Source of the DNA: Litorimonas sp963972195
GTDB lineage: Bacteria; Pseudomonadota; Alphaproteobacteria; Caulobacterales; Maricaulaceae
Length of the DNA stretch: 64,000 nt
Assembly: GCA_963972195.1 (NCBI GenBank)
Contig: CAXATH010000005.1
Coordinates: forward strand, 62,001 to 126,000
Reading direction: 5' to 3'
The notes beneath the pieces were generated by a model, which saw only the letters and a program-made list of their open reading frames with translations, made no database searches and was not told where the DNA came from. This document shows, piece after piece, positions 60,839 to 64,000 of this stretch (within the stretch, counting starts at the first letter, position 1; the number at the start of each line of letters is the position of its first letter). The position numbers and the translations under genes are program-made.

Positions 60839-61352
60839 GCTCTAGTTTTTTTACAAGCAGTTTTTCGAGTATCTCTAAGATTTTTGATGCTGACAAATAT
60901 TTTTCCCAAACCTCATCAAAAGTATGATCCAACGATTCCGTTGCTAGGCCTTTGTGTACTATTCGGTTTCTCTCCGAGCCTATAAAAATAAAATCTTTTA
61001 TTACTTTTTGTCCAGATAGGCTCTTGAATTCATCAATAATTTCAGCTTTTTTCACCGGTCCAAACAAGCCCGCAAAACTATTTATGTTTGCGGACTTCCA
61101 ATTGAACATAGAATGAAATTTTCGTTCAATAGCTTGAGAGGTAATGAAGCTTATTAGGAAATCGGGAGAACCGTAGGAAATAGGCGAATCCTTCAAAAGT
61201 TTATTGAACTTTCTCTCCATTTCACCAGCTGCCGCAATTAGCAATGATTTCGTTGCGAGAGCTTCATAGGTTGTAAATTGCTCAATCCCCCCTTCTTGAA
61301 GAAGATAATTTTTAACTTCATCATGGGTTTGTTTAAGTTCTTGCAAACTCAT
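60810..61352 (-). CDS. HEPN-domain protein (putative RNase toxin of a DUF262 pair)
   Basis: A 180-residue helical protein. The segment GSERNRIVHKG has Arg128-x4-His133, the catalytic R-x4-6-H motif of HEPN ribonucleases (family match to the MAE_28990/RiboL-PSP HEPN groups is my estimate). No other domain. ATG 61352 overlaps the stop of the DUF262 gene (ATGA), so the two are co-translated. The last 29 nt run into the ispG 3' end on the other strand, and the C-terminal residues (LEPTPPPHARP) come from that overlap. The gene is markedly AT-rich compared with ispG. Confidence 0.75.
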   Translation of the reverse strand: MSLQELKQTHDEVKNYLLQEGGIEQFTTYEALATKSLLIAAAGEMERKFNKLLKDSPISYGSPDFLISFITSQAIERKFHSMFNWKSANINSFAGLFGPVKKAEIIDEFKSLSGQKVIKDFIFIGSERNRIVHKGLATESLDHTFDEVWEKYLSASKILEILEKLLVKKLEPTPPPHARP

Positions 61353-62557
61353 TTTATTATATTGGCCGCGTCAATTAAACGGCCCTTCACATTATCCTTT
61401 TGGGCACTACCTTCTAGCAGGTATTGTCGAATTTGTGTTGAAACTTCTGAAACTTGCTTGGGCGAGAAGGGTATTAACTTATCAGTATTCTTTTCATTCC
61501 AAGCCGGTAAGGTCGACGCGTAAAATACCGATTCAGCGGTGCCGATAGAAAATCGTCCATCAGACAGAAAATGCTCAAAGTGATCTGGAGTAATCAGATT
61601 TAAGAATTCTGAGAAAATAGACGATACTAGTTCTATTTCTCTATCGCGGCCCAACTTATCTAACTTCTTCATATACTGCGAAAATCGATTCAAAAATTGG
61701 GTCATTGAGGGTGTGTAGTCTTCTGGACCGTAAAACATCATTCCTAACATTCGCAACATTAGTTCCTCATCGCGACTATTATCGTCTAGGTTGGGTTTTC
61801 CTAGCATTCCACGCCAAGTTTCATTCTTGTTTAATTCGTGGATTTGGTCATAGAATGAACTGTGATATATGTTTGAACGGATCTGCTGAGGTTTTAGGTT
61901 TACCCCGCCAGTGTTAAGCCTGTCGAAAATTTCAAATACACTCGAGCTATCAGCTTCATCAGGCTCGTTTTGCTTGATAATTACGCACCTGACCGTTCGT
62001 AAGTCTAGGCTCATTTGATTCTCACCAAGAGTGTCGTATTTTTCGTTTTGCAATGGATTATTTTGCCCCTCCACATCTCGTCCAAAAAACAAGCTAAATT
62101 CAGAGAAGTAGTCGTTGTTTGCTAAAACATCTTTTGCAAAATTATTAAACTCACCATAATTTTCGCGAAGAAATGCTCTTTTGCCTGCGCGAGGGAAACG
62201 CATTTTGTAAAAAAAATAAATTGTTAAAAGTCTTTGCTGTCCGTCTAGAATTGAATATTTATTTTTTTCTTCTTGATATAAAAAAAGCTGTGGAATGGGT
62301 AATCCTAATATTAGTGACTCGATTAGCTTTGAGGCACGTCTTCGATCCCATACGTAATTCCGCTGATACCTTGGAATAATTATTGATCCTCGCTCAATAA
62401 AGTTAATTAGCGTTGACACATTGAAATCGTTTGGTGACGAAGTGACATCATATTTCACGATGTCTACCTGTTGTTTCTCGACATCCTCCGGCAGATCATA
62501 CATCCAAGTGTCAAGTTTGTCATCAGCGCTCGGTGGCTGATTGTTCTGGTCGGTCAT
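61349..62557 (-). CDS. DUF262 (GmrS-type ParB-like) domain protein
   Basis: A 402-residue protein with the DUF262 nucleotide-binding core: IIIPRYQRNYVWDRRRASKLIESLILGLPIPQLFLY (about 58-93), the catalytic DGQQRLLTIYFF (about 103-114), and FDRLNTGGVNLKPQQIRSNIYH. This family is the N-terminal half of the type IV restriction enzyme GmrSD and appears in many defence genes. Here the C-terminal DUF1524 HNH domain is absent and a HEPN protein is encoded in its place. AT-rich, with an AGGGGGAA-type site before ATG 62557 on the minus strand. Confidence 0.9.
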   Translation of the reverse strand: MTDQNNQPPSADDKLDTWMYDLPEDVEKQQVDIVKYDVTSSPNDFNVSTLINFIERGSIIIPRYQRNYVWDRRRASKLIESLILGLPIPQLFLYQEEKNKYSILDGQQRLLTIYFFYKMRFPRAGKRAFLRENYGEFNNFAKDVLANNDYFSEFSLFFGRDVEGQNNPLQNEKYDTLGENQMSLDLRTVRCVIIKQNEPDEADSSSVFEIFDRLNTGGVNLKPQQIRSNIYHSSFYDQIHELNKNETWRGMLGKPNLDDNSRDEELMLRMLGMMFYGPEDYTPSMTQFLNRFSQYMKKLDKLGRDREIELVSSIFSEFLNLITPDHFEHFLSDGRFSIGTAESVFYASTLPAWNEKNTDKLIPFSPKQVSEVSTQIRQYLLEGSAQKDNVKGRLIDAANIIK

Positions 62558-63110
62558 AATTCCCCCTTATCTCTGGACTACTTTTTACACTTTTAGGGAG
62601 AATATCAAGTCAGAATAATTATTCTAAATAGCTCGACTTACTATATAAACTTTACAACGTGCTGTGCAAAACCCCTAAAGCCCTTCACCTCTTCGAGAGG
62701 CGGATTACAATGTGTGCACTTTGGCAGTTTAAGGAAATTTGTGAATAAAGCGCTTTCTTGGAGGAAAAATTGGACACGCGATGAGGTCGAGTGATTTTAT
62801 TTCGCCGTATGAATCACAATACTTGCGCGGGTAATTAAAACAAAGCAAGATCAAAATTAGAAGTTTATCAGCAGAATTTAGTTTAGTATTCATACGAGCC
62901 AAAGCGACTTCTCTAATGTGGAAAGTGTACCGCATGGATTCTCCTGTTGCCCTTTAGGGTACGCAGCGCGCTTGGCAGGGGAATGACGGGTGTGGAGGGT
63001 TAATCCCCACTTATCCCGTCAAAAAACCTAACCCACCCAACGTCTTACCCCTAAAATCAACAAAATGATCCGCGCTTTGCGAAACGGGGATATATTCAAA
63101 CTCGTTCTTT
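62558..63110. other. Accessory intergenic region
   Basis: About 550 bp. The first part is AT-rich and should carry the promoter of the DUF262-HEPN unit. Around 62933-62985 a palindromic-repeat fragment (ATGGATTCTCCTG...CAGGGGAATGACGG) resembles the dispersed repeats seen elsewhere. I see no convincing coding frame. Confidence 0.4.
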
Positions 63111-63526
63111 TGTTCATGGACAGGTAGACGTCACCTACCGGAGCAGGGGACAGCGAGGTTGAGCATCGGGTGGTGACACACCCGACTGTGCCGGGCCACC
63201 GAGAGTGGGTTAGCCTGCCTACCGCGTCCAGAAGCTGTAAACGGCTTCGTCCCGGCGCGACTGTGGGAGCCATGTAAGAGGCCGCTCCGGTTCCAATCGC
63301 TGCCGCGGGGTTAGCGCCCTTGCGAAACATTACCATATTCGGTCTCCGGCAAGGATACCGACCCCGCGGGCAGTCCACCTAATTCAAGGACGAACGCAAA
63401 GGCTGACCCCCAGATGGGCAGCGGGACGAAAGGCTTGGGCGATGCACAATTCAGAAACTATGGCTGCATCCTCACTAACCCCGCTTCGCGGTGCGTCGTT
63501 CGGATGGTAAGATGGCGGTTGGGTGA
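63111..63526. other. GC-rich stretch with many inverted repeats, no convincing gene
   Basis: About 415 bp, much more GC-rich than its surroundings, with hairpins such as GGTAG/CCTACC (63123-63139), CGGGT/ACCCG (63167-63184), GAAGC/GGCTTC (63231-63247), CCGCGGGG/CCCCGCGG (about 63303-63369) and GATGCA/TGCATC (63441-63470). Coding frames here (for example on the minus strand, 63028-63378) have unusual composition and no start signal. It may be a structured RNA or a mobile-element remnant; I could not match it to RNase P, tmRNA, SRP or a known riboswitch. Confidence 0.45.
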
Positions 63527-63875
63527 GGGGCAATCCATACGACTCTCTGGCTTCAATAATCAAATTCCAACGTCAGTTCCGTCCAGTTCGGATTGGTCTT
63601 TTCAATCAATTCAATTTTCCACTGTCGATACCATTTTTTCATCCGCTTCTCTCTCGCAATCGCGTCAATCATGGAGTCAAAATGTTCATACCATACCAAG
63701 CGTTTGACTTGGTGCTCTGCCGTAAAGCTGTCGGGGTTGTACCCGGTTTTATGTTCGTGAACGCGCGCGGCAAGGTCATTTGTAACACCGACATAAATTG
63801 TCCCGTTCTTGTAGGAACACATCATGTAAACATAGGCATCGCGCATGAGGTAAGTTGAATCGTATGGATTGCCCC
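63527..63875. repeat. Perfect 16-bp inverted repeat flanking the GIY-YIG gene
   Basis: GGGGCAATCCATACGA (63527-63542) and TCGTATGGATTGCCCC (63860-63875) are exact inverted copies on either side of the nuclease gene. A further copy of AATCCATACGACTCTCT lies at about 63969-63985. Confidence 0.85.
63553..63846 (-). CDS. GIY-YIG family small endonuclease
   Basis: A 97-residue single-domain GIY-YIG nuclease (YhbQ/UPF0213-type): VYMMCSYKNGTIYVGVTNDLAARVHEHK supplies the two Tyr-containing strands (GIY-like VYM and YIG-like IYVG) and the catalytic Arg, and AIAREKRMKKWYRQWKIELI supplies the Glu-Lys helix. Such small nucleases often lie in intergenic repeat regions. The gene sits inside a perfect 16-bp inverted repeat, suggesting it moves with, or acts on, the repeat. 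Confidence 0.88.
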   Translation of the reverse strand: MRDAYVYMMCSYKNGTIYVGVTNDLAARVHEHKTGYNPDSFTAEHQVKRLVWYEHFDSMIDAIAREKRMKKWYRQWKIELIEKTNPNWTELTLEFDY

Positions 63876-63990
63876 GTCAAGCGGGGCAATGACGGAAACT
63901 AAAAGGATGACGAATTTGGAAAGATAAGAAATTAACAAAGCCCCGTCATTACCCGCCCCCGAGCGGGTAATCCATACGACTCTCTTTCCG
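63860..63990. repeat. Cluster of palindromic repeat units
   Basis: GCCCCG/CGGGGC around 63871-63888 and CATTACCCGC/GCGGGTAAT around 63948-63970 are hairpins that share AATCCATACGACTCTCT with the copy at 63532. They look like units of one dispersed family. Confidence 0.6.
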
Positions 63991-64000
63991 CCCCTACGCT

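Noticed and set aside
62729..62935. Minus-strand 68-codon frame before the GC-rich stretch
   Set aside because: No start signal and no protein-like pattern apart from one hydrophobic stretch; it also overlaps a repeat-like border.
63028..63378. Minus-strand 116-codon frame across the GC-rich stretch
   Set aside because: No ribosome-binding site, Arg/Pro/Ser-heavy composition of a chance GC-rich frame, and it reads through several hairpins. I treat the region as non-coding of unknown type.
63111..63526. RNase P RNA, tmRNA or group II intron in the GC-rich stretch
   Set aside because: The RNase P core GAGGAAAGTCC, a tmRNA tag or TTCGAAT T-loop, and an intron domain V hairpin are all absent on both strands.
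1..64000. CRISPR arrays, prophage and IS transposases
   Set aside because: No regularly spaced direct repeats, phage structural genes or transposase motifs were seen on either strand.

Overview
The window is chromosomal DNA of moderate GC, most likely from an alphaproteobacterium of the Caulobacterales/Maricaulales (Hyphomonas/Robiginitomaculum-like) group. This is inferred from a methionine synthase split at the homocysteine/pterin boundary, the rodZ-like/ispG pair, the sdhCDA arrangement, several TonB receptors, many small lipoproteins and a COQ7-type ubiquinone hydroxylase. No rRNA, prophage, IS transposase or CRISPR array is visible. One tRNA gene, tRNA-Arg(CCG), is present.

Layout. 1-4.1 kb: a terminal-oxidase cluster (subunit I cut by the window edge, a subunit II that has lost most CuA ligands, a DUF2231 protein, CopD-like and CtaG-like membrane proteins). 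4.4-9.2 kb: NDH-2, a zinc-ribbon protein, a D-arginine-dehydrogenase-like flavoenzyme, tRNA-Arg and a TraB/GumN lipoprotein. 9.2-15.3 kb: a B12 module, with btuB behind a cobalamin riboswitch, divergent from split metH, which has a 20-bp palindromic candidate operator. 15.3-19.7 kb: an M24 peptidase, an alpha/beta hydrolase, a DegP protease and a lipoprotein. 19.8-26.2 kb: succinate dehydrogenase (sdhCDA, then three unrelated genes, then sdhB) and pyrophosphatase. 26.3-27.7 kb: LysE and ExoD family membrane proteins.

27.6-35 kb is the most interesting part. A peptidase-C39 ABC exporter, preceded by a 72-residue HlyD N-terminal-like protein, is followed by an unlisted 26-codon gene whose product looks like a double-glycine leader plus an 11-residue core. 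A hybrid histidine kinase with a large periplasmic helical domain follows on the same strand. Divergent from the exporter is an H-NOX gas-sensor gene with its histidine kinase.

35-46 kb: DedA, a DUF6624 lipoprotein, dapF, an S9 peptidase, a glutathione-dependent formaldehyde-oxidation operon (adhC, unknown gene, VOC protein, fghA, PL14-like lipoprotein), a GAF-HisKA_2 kinase, an entericidin-like peptide, coq7 and dsbB. 46-51 kb: a MacA-MacB-TolC-type efflux operon. 51-54.4 kb: a cupin/JmjC-like plus GNAT fusion with a GT2 glycosyltransferase. 54.6-58.7 kb: an iron-siderophore uptake set (TonB receptor, membrane protein, PepSY protein) behind a candidate Fur-type palindrome. 58.8-60.8 kb: rodZ-like gene and ispG. 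60.8-64 kb is an accessory tail: an AT-rich DUF262-HEPN pair, a GC-rich structured stretch with no convincing gene, and a GIY-YIG nuclease gene bracketed by a perfect 16-bp inverted repeat. Base composition statements are by eye, not computed.
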